Source of the DNA: an uncultured Bacteroides sp.
Lineage (GTDB): Bacteria; Bacteroidota; Bacteroidia; Bacteroidales; Bacteroidaceae
Direction of reading: 5' to 3'
NCBI GenBank assembly: GCA_902492205.1
Contig: CABUKU010000008.1
Location: 62,001 to 126,000 of the forward strand
DNA length: 64,000 nucleotides
The position numbers and the translations under genes were made by a program. The notes below the pieces were generated by a model. It did no database searches. It was not told the origin of the DNA and saw only the letters and a list, made by a program, of their open reading frames with translations. Of the stretch, positions 1 through 8,606 are shown one piece after another. Within the stretch, counting starts at the first letter, position 1. Each line of letters opens with the position of its first letter.

Positions 1-57
1 CGAATAGACAGCTTCCACGAGAAACAGAGCTATCAGAAAAGTAAGTAGTTTTGTCAT
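1..57 (-). CDS. N-terminal fragment of a probable secreted or membrane protein (cut by window edge)
   Basis: Only the first 19 codons are inside the window. They begin with ATG (complement of 55-57) and read MTKLLTFLIALFLVEAVYS, which has a short basic start followed by a hydrophobic stretch, as in a signal peptide or first membrane helix. A promoter-like TACCTTTG box on the same strand (86-93) lies a suitable distance upstream. The gene is divergent from the DUF418 gene. Nothing can be said about its function. Confidence 0.5.
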   Translation of the reverse strand, partial: MTKLLTFLIALFLVEAVYS

Positions 58-85
58 AGTCTTGTTTGTTTGATATTGTATTTTC

Positions 86-113
86 CAAAGGTAAATAAAT
101 AATCTTATCTTTG
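86..113. promoter_or_regulatory. Divergent pair of Bacteroides-type -7 boxes
   Basis: TACCTTTG on the minus strand (86-93) faces the truncated gene at the window edge. TATCTTTG on the plus strand (106-113) faces the DUF418 gene at 145. Both fit the TAnnTTTG consensus of the primary sigma factor in Bacteroides. No clear -33 box was identified. Confidence 0.6.
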
Positions 114-144
114 CATCAATTTTAAAAAAAGACTATAAAAACAC

Positions 145-1323
145 ATGCAACAAAACTCAGTCACAAAAACACCACGTATAGAAGTCGTCGATGCTTTGCG
201 CGGTTTTGCCGTAATGGCAATTTTACTAGTCCACAGTCTGGAACATTTCATATTTCCCGTTTATCCGGAAAGCCAGCCGGGATGGTTGGATGTATTGAAT
301 CAAATAGTGTTCAACACTACATTCACCCTGTTTGCCGGAAAAGCTTACGCTATTTTCGCCCTGCTTTTCGGTTTCACTTTCTATGTGCAATATACCAACC
401 AGAAGATAAAAGGAAAAGATTTCGGATACCGTTTCCTGTGGCGCCTTCTGCTATTAGGCGGTTTCGCCACCCTCAATGCAGCTTTCTTCCCTGCCGGAGA
501 TGTTTTATTGTTGTTCTGCGTAGTGGGTATATCACTTTTTATCGTACGTAAATGGAGTGACAAAGCAGTTCTAATTACATCCGTCATTTTGTTGCTGCAA
601 CCCATTGAATGGTTTCATTACATAATGAATTTATCCGATCCCTCCTATACGTTGCCCGATTTGGGAGTGGGCAGCATGTACGGCGAAGTAGCCAATTACA
701 CGAAAGAAGGTAATTTCGGAACATTTATATGGGAAAACATCACGCTCGGACAGAAAGCAAGCCTTTACTGGGCTATCGGGGCAGGACGTTTCTTTCAAAC
801 TGCCGGTTTGTTCCTGCTGGGATACCTCATTGGCAGAAAACAGCTTTTTGTCTACTCTGAAAAGCATATCCGCTTCTGGGTAAAAGCCCTCATTATCGGT
901 GCCATTTGCTACGCTCCATTATATCAGTTAAAAGTACTGGTTGACAGTAGCGAAACAGCTATAATCACTCAAACCATCGGAACCATCCTCGACATGTGGC
1001 AGAAGTTTGCCTTTACCACAGTGTTGGTATCTTCTTTTGTTTTGCTGTATCAAAAAGACACATTCAAGAAACTGACCGGAAACCTTCGCTTCTATGGTAA
1101 AATGAGTTTGACTAACTACATTTCGCAATCCATTGCGGGAGCTATTATCTACTTCCCTTTCGGACTCTACTTAGCTCCCTATTGCGGATACACCGTCAGC
1201 CTAATCATAGGCATTGTGTTTTTCATGCTGCAAGTACAGTTTTGCAAATGGTGGCTTCGCAAGCACAAGCAAGGTCCGCTTGAAAGTATTTGGCACAAAC
1301 TGACATGGATAAAAGCAAAGTAA
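145..1323 (+). CDS. DUF418 family integral membrane protein
   Basis: This 392-residue polytopic membrane protein has an N-terminal motif typical of DUF418 proteins (EVVDALRGFAVMAILLVH, about residues 13-30) and a conserved C-terminal segment (GKMSLTNYISQS, about 318-329). Several hydrophobic helices run through its length. DUF418 proteins are related to membrane acyltransferase-like or transport-like families, but their substrate is unknown. The start ATG at 145 lies about 30 bases after a TATCTTTG -7 box. It is monocistronic, with a hairpin at 1332-1359 after the stop. The family call is good; no specific function is claimed. Confidence 0.85.
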   Translation: MQQNSVTKTPRIEVVDALRGFAVMAILLVHSLEHFIFPVYPESQPGWLDVLNQIVFNTTFTLFAGKAYAIFALLFGFTFYVQYTNQKIKGKDFGYRFLWRLLLLGGFATLNAAFFPAGDVLLLFCVVGISLFIVRKWSDKAVLITSVILLLQPIEWFHYIMNLSDPSYTLPDLGVGSMYGEVANYTKEGNFGTFIWENITLGQKASLYWAIGAGRFFQTAGLFLLGYLIGRKQLFVYSEKHIRFWVKALIIGAICYAPLYQLKVLVDSSETAIITQTIGTILDMWQKFAFTTVLVSSFVLLYQKDTFKKLTGNLRFYGKMSLTNYISQSIAGAIIYFPFGLYLAPYCGYTVSLIIGIVFFMLQVQFCKWWLRKHKQGPLESIWHKLTWIKAK

Positions 1324-1331
1324 AATAGAAA

Positions 1332-1359
1332 GGGAGCTGAAGATTAATCCTCAGCTCCC
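1332..1359. terminator. Hairpin between the DUF418 gene and tRNA genes
   Basis: GGGAGCTGA and TCAGCTCCC form a 9-bp stem with a short loop, 8 bases after the DUF418 stop. It lies between convergent transcription units (DUF418 plus, tRNAs minus). There is no strong T-run on either side, so the terminator role is inferred from position. Confidence 0.6.
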
Positions 1360-1384
1360 CCCTTGTCAAAATCAAAAACAAAAG

Positions 1385-1456
1385 TAGTGGGTACGAGAAT
1401 CGAACTCGTATTCCGTGCGTGAGAGGCACGTGTCCTAACCGTTAGACGAACCCACC
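1385..1456 (-). tRNA. tRNA-Glu (anticodon CTC)
   Basis: On the minus strand the sequence folds as a 72-nt cloverleaf. The acceptor arms GGTGGGT and ACCCACT pair with one G-U pair. The D arm is GTCT/GGAC, the anticodon stem CGTGC/GCACG with loop CTCTCAC, and the T arm ACGAG/CTCGT with loop TTCGATT. The anticodon is CTC, giving glutamate. The CCA end is not encoded. It is the promoter-distal gene of a two-tRNA unit with tRNA-Ser. Confidence 0.93.
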
Positions 1457-1515
1457 GTTTAGAAATTAAAAGAGCTAAGTATTAATATACTTAACTCTTA
1501 CTTCCTTTTTATTGG

Positions 1516-1602
1516 CGGAAGCTGGGGGATTCGAACCCCCGGTACGGTTACCCGTACGTCAGTTTAGCAAACTGGTGGTTTCAGCCACTCACCCAAACTT
1601 CC
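1516..1602 (-). tRNA. tRNA-Ser (anticodon GCT)
   Basis: This is an 87-nt class II tRNA on the minus strand. The acceptor arms GGAAGTT and AGCTTCC pair with one G-U pair. The anticodon loop TTGCTAA gives GCT (serine), and a long variable arm (GTACGG/CCGTAC) follows, as expected for tRNA-Ser. The T loop is TTCGAAT. CCA is not encoded. It is the first gene after the promoter at 1632-1663 and probably shares a transcript with tRNA-Glu. Confidence 0.94.
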
Positions 1603-1631
1603 TTTACCCGCGTTTTCTCTCAAACGCGGTG

Positions 1632-1663
1632 CAAATATATGGAGTAGTTTTGAAGTACGCAAA
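1632..1663 (-). promoter_or_regulatory. Promoter of the tRNA-Ser/tRNA-Glu unit
   Basis: On the minus strand a TTTG (-33 type, 1660-1663) is separated by 20 bases from TATATTTG (-7 type, 1632-1639). This fits the Bacteroides consensus and lies about 30 bases before the tRNA-Ser 5' end. Confidence 0.7.
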
Positions 1664-1799
1664 TCTTTTTCCATGATTTTTCGAAGCATTTTTTCCATTT
1701 ATGCACTAAGGAGCTAAAGCTCAACATTTAACACTCTGAATTATTTTTCCTAAAACAAATTATTGATTTAAGTTAAGCCGTGGTTTATTCGTTTTTATG

Positions 1800-1807
1800 T
1801 ACCTTTG
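1800..1807 (+). promoter_or_regulatory. -7 box of the MATE gene
   Basis: TACCTTTG matches the Bacteroides -7 consensus. The reading frame of the MATE gene is open upstream to 1780, but an mRNA from this box would begin after that ATG. The box therefore argues for the GTG start at 1828. Confidence 0.6.
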
Positions 1808-1827
1808 CGCCCCGAAAAGATAAAAAG

Positions 1828-3183
1828 GTGAAAGAAAATAACATAACTCCCCCAAAAAGCATTCGCACACAGCTTGCAAGGCTTTCAGGCCCTATCTTTA
1901 TAGAAACCCTTCTCATTATGATGCTGGGGGCGGTAGACACTGTCATGCTGAGCCGTTATTCGGACAACAGCGTGGCTGCCGTGGGTGTGGTCAACCAGAT
2001 TATCATGTTATGTTTTCTCGTTTTCGAAGTTATCAATTTAGGAACTTCCGTGCTTTGTTCGCAATACATCGGCGCAAAGATGAACAAAAACGTAGTACAG
2101 GTAGTGGGAGTATCGCTTCTTGTCAATATCGTTATCGGACTTGCCGTGAGCCTTTTCCTTTATCTGAACTGCGAAAATCTGCTCAACCTCATGGAGTTGC
2201 GTCCCGAACTGATGAAAGACGGAGTGGATTACATGCAGATAGTAGGCTCGTTTGCTTTCTTCCAAGCCATATCGCTCACACTTTCCGCTTCCCTGCGCAG
2301 TGCCAATAAAGCTGTTTATCCCATGATGGTCACCGTGGTGGTGAACATCCTCAATATCATAGGTAACTATTCATTGATATTCGGTAAATTCGGCTTTCCG
2401 GCTATGGGCGTAGAGGGTGCTGCCATCTCCACCGCTTTCGCCCGTGGAGTGGCTATGATTATCCTGTTCGTTATCCTTTTCAAAAAATACATTCCCAAGT
2501 TTCCGATTGCTTATTTCCGTCCGTTCCCTTTCATCGAACTGAAAAACCTGTTGAAAGTGGGACTGCCCTCTGCCGGAGAACAAATTTCTTACAGCTTCTC
2601 ACAGGTAGTGATAACCTACTTCATCAACATGCTCGGCAATGAGGCATTGACCGCACGTACCTACTGCGTGAATATCATCATGTTCACCTATCTGTTTACC
2701 ATAGCCATAGCGCAGGGCGGAGCAATCTGTATCGGGCACCTGATTGGCGAGAAACGCCCGCATGCCGCCTATCTTTTGGGAAAGTATGTCATGCGAATGT
2801 CTATCCTTATATCTTGTTCCCTGTCGTTATTGTTTGCGCTGTTTGGCAAAACCATATTCGGATGGCTCACCCAGAATCCTGAAATCATCAAAATGGGAGC
2901 CACCATTCTATTCATCGACATAGTGTTGGAGATAGGCCGTTCCATCAATATTTTTGCAACCAATGCACTGCGTGCCACGGGAGACGTGAACTACCCTTTC
3001 TATGTAGGGCTGATAGTGATGTGGAGCATATCGGTAGGATGCAGTTACCTGTTTGGCATTCATTGGGGCTGGGGACTCACCGGGATGTGGTTTGCCTTCC
3101 TGCTCGATGAAAATATCCGGGGGATTATCTTCGTACGGCGTTGGAACTCACTTAAATGGGCTAAAAAGGGCTTTGTACACTAA
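1828..3183 (+). CDS. MATE family multidrug/Na+ antiporter
   Basis: This is a 451-residue inner-membrane protein with about 12 hydrophobic helices in two MatE halves. The N-terminal region (LARLSGPIFIETLLIMML, then DTVMLSRY) is the family signature of NorM/DinF-type exporters, which use Na+ or H+ gradients to expel cationic drugs or metabolites. I chose GTG at 1828 because a promoter-like TACCTTTG box (1800-1807) lies downstream of the upstream ATG at 1780. Family membership is firm; the substrate is unknown. The gene stands alone, and the next gene has its own -7 box at 3236. Confidence 0.9.
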   Translation: MKENNITPPKSIRTQLARLSGPIFIETLLIMMLGAVDTVMLSRYSDNSVAAVGVVNQIIMLCFLVFEVINLGTSVLCSQYIGAKMNKNVVQVVGVSLLVNIVIGLAVSLFLYLNCENLLNLMELRPELMKDGVDYMQIVGSFAFFQAISLTLSASLRSANKAVYPMMVTVVVNILNIIGNYSLIFGKFGFPAMGVEGAAISTAFARGVAMIILFVILFKKYIPKFPIAYFRPFPFIELKNLLKVGLPSAGEQISYSFSQVVITYFINMLGNEALTARTYCVNIIMFTYLFTIAIAQGGAICIGHLIGEKRPHAAYLLGKYVMRMSILISCSLSLLFALFGKTIFGWLTQNPEIIKMGATILFIDIVLEIGRSINIFATNALRATGDVNYPFYVGLIVMWSISVGCSYLFGIHWGWGLTGMWFAFLLDENIRGIIFVRRWNSLKWAKKGFVH

Positions 3184-3235
3184 GTCTACCCACATAAATA
3201 TGCAGGAAATGTTCTCATTCTTTTGAAATAGTTCC

Positions 3236-3243
3236 TATCTTTG
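3236..3243 (+). promoter_or_regulatory. -7 box of the AspT/YidE-type transporter
   Basis: TATCTTTG lies 30 bases before the ATG at 3273 and predicts a leader of about 20-25 nt. Confidence 0.55.
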
Positions 3244-3272
3244 TAGCCCAAAATAATAACCGGTTGAACAAT

Positions 3273-4934
3273 ATGGAATGGCTTACTAGTTTATTCATCG
3301 AACACTCCGCTCTTCAGGCTGTAGTCGTAATTTCACTAATCTCGGCAATAGGGCTGGGACTGGGAAAAATCCACATCATGGGAATTTCTCTGGGCGTCAC
3401 GTTCGTGTTCTTCGCCGGTATTCTGGCAGGGCACTTGGGTTTGTCCGTTGATCCGCAGATGCTGAACTATGCGGAAAGCTTCGGATTGGTTGTTTTCGTC
3501 TATGCGCTCGGTCTGCAAGTGGGACCGGGATTTTTCAGTTCATTCCGTAAAGGGGGATTGGAATTAAACACCATCGCCCTCGGTGTGGTATTGATTGGTA
3601 CTGCCATGACCGTTATATTCAGCATGACTACGGGAGTTTCACTGCCCGACATGGTGGGAATACTCTGCGGAGCCACTACAAATACTCCCGCCCTCGGTGC
3701 CGCGCAGCAAACTTTGAAGCAATTAGGATTGGGCAGCAACGGCCCTGCGCTGAGCTGTGCCGTGACCTATCCGTTAGGAGTAGTCGGTGTTATCCTTGCC
3801 ATTCTCGCCGTACGCAAATTATTCGTTAAAAAAGAAGACTTGGAACTCAAAGAAAAAGAGGATGCCAACAAGACATATATTGCAGCTTTTCAGGTTCACA
3901 ATCCTGCAATCTTCAACAAATGCATCAAAGACATCGCTCACCTCTCCTACCCCAAGTTTGTCATTTCCCGTTTATGGAGAGACGGCAATGTGAGCATACC
4001 CACTTCGGAGAAAATCATTAAAGAAAACGACCGTCTGCTGGTTATCACTTCCGAGAAAGACGTGCAGGCACTTACCGTTTTGTTCGGTGAACAGGAAAAC
4101 ACCGACTGGAATAAAGAAGATATAGACTGGAATGCAATAGACAGCCAACTCATTTCGCAGAGAATCGTTGTCACCCGTCCCGAGATTAACGGGAAAAAGC
4201 TCGGTTCGCTGAGACTGAGAAACCATTACGGCATCAACATAAGCCGTGTTTACCGTTCGGGAGTACAGCTACTTGCCACTTCGGAACTCACCTTGCAACT
4301 GGGCGACCGCCTGACGGTAGTAGGTGAAGCCGCTGCCATCCACAATGTGGAAAAAGTATTGGGCAACGCTGTCAAGAGCCTGAAAGAGCCCAACCTGATA
4401 GCCGTGTTCATCGGTATTGTCCTCGGATTGGCTTTGGGAGCCATCCCTTTCACCATTCCCGGAATCAGCGCCCCCGTGAAACTGGGCTTGGCAGGCGGAC
4501 CTATCATCATCGGTATTTTAATAGGCACTTTCGGTCCGCGCATGCACATGATTACTTACACCACCCGAAGCGCCAACCTGATGCTCCGGGCATTGGGGCT
4601 GTCTATGTATCTTGCCTGCCTCGGTCTTGATGCCGGAGCGCATTTCTTTGAAACGGTTATCCGTCCCGAAGGTCTGCTTTGGATAGTTCTTGGTTTCGTT
4701 ATTACTTTCGTACCTGTGGTTATTATGGGGATTTTCTCTTTCAAAGTATTCAAAATCGACTTCGGTTCGGTGGCGGGTATGCTTTGCGGAAGCATGGCAA
4801 ACCCCATGGCGCTGAACTATGCCAATGATACCATACCGGGAGACAACCCTTCGGTTTCCTATGCCACGGTTTATCCCCTGTGCATGTTTCTCAGAGTAAT
4901 CATAGCACAAGTTATATTAATGTTCTTCCTATAA
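3273..4934 (+). CDS. Putative transporter, AspT/YidE type with two RCK-C (TrkA-C) domains
   Basis: This is a 553-residue membrane protein. Two hydrophobic Asp-Al exchanger-like domains flank a soluble centre with two TrkA-C domains, at about residues 200-280 and 290-370. The first domain has the family motif CGATTNTPALGAAQQ and the second the matching CGSMANPMALNYAND, which marks an internal duplication. Relatives include E. coli YidE/YbjL and the aspartate-alanine exchanger AspT; the substrate here is unknown. ATG 3273 is preferred to the in-frame TTG at 3264. The gene is followed closely by fbp, which has its own promoter-like box. Confidence 0.9.
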   Translation: MEWLTSLFIEHSALQAVVVISLISAIGLGLGKIHIMGISLGVTFVFFAGILAGHLGLSVDPQMLNYAESFGLVVFVYALGLQVGPGFFSSFRKGGLELNTIALGVVLIGTAMTVIFSMTTGVSLPDMVGILCGATTNTPALGAAQQTLKQLGLGSNGPALSCAVTYPLGVVGVILAILAVRKLFVKKEDLELKEKEDANKTYIAAFQVHNPAIFNKCIKDIAHLSYPKFVISRLWRDGNVSIPTSEKIIKENDRLLVITSEKDVQALTVLFGEQENTDWNKEDIDWNAIDSQLISQRIVVTRPEINGKKLGSLRLRNHYGINISRVYRSGVQLLATSELTLQLGDRLTVVGEAAAIHNVEKVLGNAVKSLKEPNLIAVFIGIVLGLALGAIPFTIPGISAPVKLGLAGGPIIIGILIGTFGPRMHMITYTTRSANLMLRALGLSMYLACLGLDAGAHFFETVIRPEGLLWIVLGFVITFVPVVIMGIFSFKVFKIDFGSVAGMLCGSMANPMALNYANDTIPGDNPSVSYATVYPLCMFLRVIIAQVILMFFL

Positions 4935-4960
4935 ATAAGCAAAATAATGAACAAAGAGTT

Positions 4961-4968
4961 TATCTTTG
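4961..4968 (+). promoter_or_regulatory. -7 box of fbp
   Basis: TATCTTTG lies 29 bases before the fbp ATG at 4997 and suggests independent transcription from the transporter gene upstream. Confidence 0.6.
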
Positions 4969-4996
4969 CATTATTACACTATAATTATCAAAAATA

Positions 4997-6991
4997 ATGA
5001 ATGCATATAATCAAATAAGTCCGGAAACCATACTGAACGACTTGCGCTATTTGCAGTTGTTATCCCGCAGTTTCCCTACCATTGCCGATGCAAGCACGGA
5101 AATTATCAACCTCGAAGCCATCCTGAACCTGCCGAAAGGAACGGAACACTTCCTGACCGATATTCACGGAGAATACGAAGCCTTTCAGCATGTATTGAAG
5201 AATGGCTCGGGAGCAGTGAAGCGCAAGGTAAACGAAATATTCGGCAACACATTGCGCGAGAGTGAGAAAAAAGAACTTTGCACGCTCATATACTATCCCG
5301 AAGAAAAGCTGGATTTGGTAAAAGCCAAAGAAACCGACATAGACGACTGGTATCTGATTACCCTCAACCAGTTGGTAAAAGTGTGCCAAAACGTGTCTTC
5401 CAAATACACCCGTTCCAAAGTGCGCAAGTCATTGCCGAAGGAGTTCTCATATATCATACAGGAATTGCTTCACGAATCATCCGTCGAGCCAAACAAGCAT
5501 GCGTATATCAACGTAATTATCAGCACCATTATCTCGACAAAACGTTCCGATGATTTCATCATTGCCATGTGTAACCTTATCCAACGGCTCACCATAGATT
5601 CACTTCATATTGTAGGTGACATTTACGACCGCGGTCCCGGTGCACATATCATTATGGACACGCTGTGCAATTACCACAACTTCGATATTCAGTGGGGTAA
5701 CCATGATATTCTCTGGATGGGAGCGGCAGCCGGAAACGATTGTTGCATGGCAAACGTTATCCGTATGTCCATGCGCTATGGCAACCTCGCTACGCTGGAG
5801 GACGGTTATGGAATAAACCTCCTGCCATTGGCTACTTTTGCCATGGACACTTATGGCGACGACACTTGTGACATTTATGCACCCAAAATGAATTTTGCCG
5901 ATTCATCTTACAATGAAAAGACCATCCGTTTGATTACGCAGATGCACAAGGCTATCACGATTATCCAGTTCAAGCTCGAAGCGGACATCATCAACCGCCG
6001 TCCCGAGTTCGGGATGAGTGACCGCAAATTGCTGGAAAAGATAGATTTCGAACGCGGTGTGTTCATTCTCGACGGAAAAGAATATGAAATGCGTGACACC
6101 GCTTTCCCCACCATAGATCCGAAAGATCCATACAAGCTCACCGAAGAAGAACTGGAACTGGTACACAAAATACACCATTCTTTCGTTTCCAGCGAAAAGC
6201 TGAAAAAGCACATGCGTTGCCTTTTCACTTACGGAAGCATGTATCTGGTTGCCAATTCAAACCTGCTTTTCCATGCATCCGTGCCCCTCAATGCAGACGG
6301 GACCATGAAGCATGTAAAAATAGGTAAGAAAGAATACTGGGGTAAGAAGCTGCTCGACAAGGTAGACCAGCTTATCCGCACGGCCTACTTCGATGATGAC
6401 GACACCGAAGAAAAACGCTTTGCAATGGACTACATCTGGTACTTGTGGTGCGGCAAGGATGCACCTCCGTTCGACAAAGACAAAATGGCGACCTTTGAAC
6501 GTTATTTTCTGACAGACAAAAGCCTGCACAAAGAAAACAAAGGACACTATTACACTTTGCGCAACGAAGAAAAGGTGTGCGACATGTTGCTTGAGGAATT
6601 CGGAGTGACAGGTCAGCATATGCATATCATTAACGGGCATGTTCCTGTGAAAATCATCAAAGGGGAAAACCCGATCAAGGCAAACGGCAAGTTGCTGGTT
6701 ATCGACGGCGGATTCTCCAAAGCCTATCAGCCGGAAACAGGTATCGCAGGTTACACACTGGTTTACCACTCTCACGGTATGCAGTTGGTACAGCACGATC
6801 CGTTCACCTCGGCACAAAAAGCCATTGAAGAAGGTCTGGATATTAAGTCCACGACTTTTGTCATAGAGTTCAACTCACAACGGATGATGGTGAAAGACAC
6901 CGATAAAGGGAAAGTGCTGATTACCCAGATTAAAGACCTGCAAAAGTTGCTGGTAGCCTATCGCAACGGGTTCATAAAAGAAAAGAGCTGA
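4997..6991 (+). CDS. fbp: Fructose-1,6-bisphosphatase, class III
   Basis: This 664-residue cytoplasmic enzyme hydrolyses fructose-1,6-bisphosphate to fructose-6-phosphate in gluconeogenesis. It carries the metallophosphoesterase signatures DIHGEYEA (near residue 55), GDIYDRGPG (near 210), GNHD (near 233) and a later NGHVPVK. Its length matches the Firmicutes/Bacteroidetes class III enzyme, which is unrelated to E. coli Fbp. The gene has its own -7 box. The class I aldolase (14491) and malate dehydrogenase (17060) in the same window also serve central carbon flow but are not in an operon with it. Confidence 0.96.
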   Translation: MNAYNQISPETILNDLRYLQLLSRSFPTIADASTEIINLEAILNLPKGTEHFLTDIHGEYEAFQHVLKNGSGAVKRKVNEIFGNTLRESEKKELCTLIYYPEEKLDLVKAKETDIDDWYLITLNQLVKVCQNVSSKYTRSKVRKSLPKEFSYIIQELLHESSVEPNKHAYINVIISTIISTKRSDDFIIAMCNLIQRLTIDSLHIVGDIYDRGPGAHIIMDTLCNYHNFDIQWGNHDILWMGAAAGNDCCMANVIRMSMRYGNLATLEDGYGINLLPLATFAMDTYGDDTCDIYAPKMNFADSSYNEKTIRLITQMHKAITIIQFKLEADIINRRPEFGMSDRKLLEKIDFERGVFILDGKEYEMRDTAFPTIDPKDPYKLTEEELELVHKIHHSFVSSEKLKKHMRCLFTYGSMYLVANSNLLFHASVPLNADGTMKHVKIGKKEYWGKKLLDKVDQLIRTAYFDDDDTEEKRFAMDYIWYLWCGKDAPPFDKDKMATFERYFLTDKSLHKENKGHYYTLRNEEKVCDMLLEEFGVTGQHMHIINGHVPVKIIKGENPIKANGKLLVIDGGFSKAYQPETGIAGYTLVYHSHGMQLVQHDPFTSAQKAIEEGLDIKSTTFVIEFNSQRMMVKDTDKGKVLITQIKDLQKLLVAYRNGFIKEKS

Positions 6992-7011
6992 GTTTGTTAT
7001 TGGCAAATATA

Positions 7012-7060
7012 CTATTGTCATTGCCGGCTTGACCGGCAATCTCAGCATCGCTTATTCAGT
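7012..7060 (+). repeat. REP-like intergenic repeat, copy 1
   Basis: The stretch begins TTGTCATTGCCGGC, continues with the inverted arm GCCGGCAAT, then CTCAGCATC and GCTTATTCAG. The same modules occur in inverted orientation at 13648-13765. The end of the repeat overlaps the 3' end of the DUF4373 gene (its TGA is within GACTGAATAAGC on the minus strand), so the element abuts or supplies that stop codon. Confidence 0.75.
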
Positions 7061-7907
7061 CCCACCCCTCCCCGCTCCAATGTGCATTTGCATTCGGCCG
7101 TGGCGGTGCATCGGCGGGTATGGGGAGGCCGTAATAGCTGCGCTCTCCTTTGGCGTTGCGTTCCTCAAAGCGGTAGGGATCATTTTCCTTTGCCTTGTTC
7201 AGCTTTTCAAGTAATTGCCGGTGGGGTGGTTTTCCGGGTACGATGAAATTGCTGAAATAGTTCTTGGCATCGCTCAGGGAGTGAATTGTATCCTCTTTGC
7301 CATAGCTTATGATGTGTTGTTTGAAGAAAGCGATGATTTCAGGATATTGTTGTTTGAAACGTTCTTCCAGTTCCGAACGCATTGCCATGTATTCACACCA
7401 TACCTGCTCGTGAGCCAATCCGTCTATGGCTTCTTCCCACCCTTGAATCTTTATTCTGTTACTACTACTGTTATTATTAATATTATTATCAACATCAGTA
7501 ATATATATAGCTTGAGGGTGGCTTGAATTTTCGGAAGGTGTATTACTCCTGTTTTTCAACGTTTTAGCTTCGTATCCCTTGCGCCCTGCTTCGGAGAGTT
7601 TCTTGTGTCTGGCTTCAAAAACCGCTATTTTTTTATCCAGTTCCGGCGAAGAAACCATGTCGTTTTCTACGGAAAACAAGCGGGAATTATGCAAAATCCT
7701 GTTCAGTTTCTGTGTGGAAACCTCCATCTTTTTGCAGAGAAGTTTGATGATTTTCATACTGCTTTTACCGTCCTCCTGTTGGTAAAGATGCTCCATCAGC
7801 ATCCAATAAATGCCGTAACCCTCCATGCCGTGCTCGGCTACCAGTTCCATGATTTTACCATTACCCATTGTGTTTGTACCGTGAGGTACGTACTGCGTTT
7901 GTTGCAT
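7056..7907 (-). CDS. DUF4373 (Lin1244/Lin1753 N-terminal-like) domain protein
   Basis: This 283-residue soluble protein has N-terminal residues 1-90 (HGTNTMGNGKIMELVAEHG, then GYGIYWMLMEHLYQQ) matching the Lin1244/Lin1753-like domain seen in phage and bacterial replication-associated proteins. A low-complexity Asn/Ser patch (NNINNNSSSN) separates it from a C-terminal part with no recognised motif. A TACATTTG -7 box lies at 7934-7941. In Bacteroidetes such genes often lie in variable regions, and here the gene sits beside a frameshifted small gene and a fimbrial operon. A DNA-binding or replication-related role is only inferred. Confidence 0.8.
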   Translation of the reverse strand: MQQTQYVPHGTNTMGNGKIMELVAEHGMEGYGIYWMLMEHLYQQEDGKSSMKIIKLLCKKMEVSTQKLNRILHNSRLFSVENDMVSSPELDKKIAVFEARHKKLSEAGRKGYEAKTLKNRSNTPSENSSHPQAIYITDVDNNINNNSSSNRIKIQGWEEAIDGLAHEQVWCEYMAMRSELEERFKQQYPEIIAFFKQHIISYGKEDTIHSLSDAKNYFSNFIVPGKPPHRQLLEKLNKAKENDPYRFEERNAKGERSYYGLPIPADAPPRPNANAHWSGEGWD

Positions 7908-7933
7908 TGTTTATTTGTTTAATTATTACAATG

Positions 7934-7941
7934 CAAATGTA
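7934..7941 (-). promoter_or_regulatory. -7 box of the DUF4373 gene
   Basis: TACATTTG on the minus strand lies about 27 bases upstream of the ATG at 7907, directly after the terminator of the upstream gene. Confidence 0.55.
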
Positions 7942-7962
7942 AGATATATGTTATTAGCAGTA

Positions 7963-7995
7963 GAAAAAAAGAATGCCCATATTAAGGGCATTCTT
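7963..7995 (-). terminator. Rho-independent terminator after the frameshifted small gene
   Basis: On the minus strand a 10-bp stem (AAGAATGCCC with GGGCATTCTT, 7-base loop) is followed by a run of seven T. It ends transcription coming from the 8085-8452 gene, about 90 bases after its stop. Confidence 0.85.
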
Positions 7996-8084
7996 ATACG
8001 TAAACAAGTGTATTATAAAAAGTTATATAACCTGTTAAATTGAAAAGATTATTCTATATTTTTTTCTATTATTTAAACCGGTTT

Positions 8085-8452
8085 TTACTTGTACTTTTCC
8101 ATTGCGCTCTTTCCCAACACTTTACGCACTCCGTTAAGACTGCAATTAAAATGAAACACTTTGCAAAACCATTTGATGAAGCGGAAAGAAAGATAGCCTG
8201 AAGTGTCTTTATCCACCAACTCGTAAATGCTTTGGGCAAGGATAAGAATATCTTCGAAGTCTTCTTCCGAAATTTTCCATCGTTGATAATCGGAAAGCAC
8301 CGAATAATCGCTGAGTAATTTTTCACTGCGATTAAGCACACGGCGCAATACTATACTTTCCGCATTGCTCAGTGCTTCTTTTTTTTAATCAATTCATCCA
8401 TAGAATTTACCACTTCAATCAAATCTAAATTCAATTTACTTTTTACCTTCAT
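8085..8452 (-). pseudogene. Small conserved-looking gene split by a frameshift at an A8 run (possible programmed -1 frameshift)
   Basis: From the ATG at 8452 the frame reads MKVKSKLNLDLIEVVNSMDE and then stops at TGA 8369-8371, just after a run of eight A (8379-8386). The -1 frame, open from the run to 8085, continues smoothly (KEALSNAESIVLRRVLNRSE) for about 98 codons. Slipping back one base on A AAA AAG, a classic slippery heptamer, would join the two into a protein of about 122 residues. A ninth A would do the same. It could therefore be a programmed frameshift, transcriptional slippage, a phase-variable tract, a decayed gene or a sequencing error. I do not recognise the protein family. 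A terminator follows at 7963-7995. Confidence 0.6.
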
Positions 8453-8500
8453 TGTAACTAATTTTTAAGTTCATAAATAAGTGAATAATTCATATATAAA

Positions 8501-8588
8501 AAACGTCCCTACGTTTCGGTCAAAACGTAAGGACGTTCTAGGTGAAACGTGCGGACGTTTCGGTTAAGACGTATAAAGGGAATTTTCC
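8501..8588. repeat. 22-bp phased dyad array A (four units)
   Basis: Arms AAACGT begin at 8501, 8523 and 8545, and AGACGT at 8567: an exact 22-bp step. Each is followed by a 4-base loop (CCCT, AAGG, GCGG, ATAA), a return arm ACGTTT or ACGTTC (lost in the last unit) and a 6-base linker. It lies after the last gene of the fimbrial operon and before the frameshifted gene. It closely resembles array C (54740) over its first 30 bases. Confidence 0.85.
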
Positions 8589-8606
8589 TTGTTAAATATT
8601 TTATCT

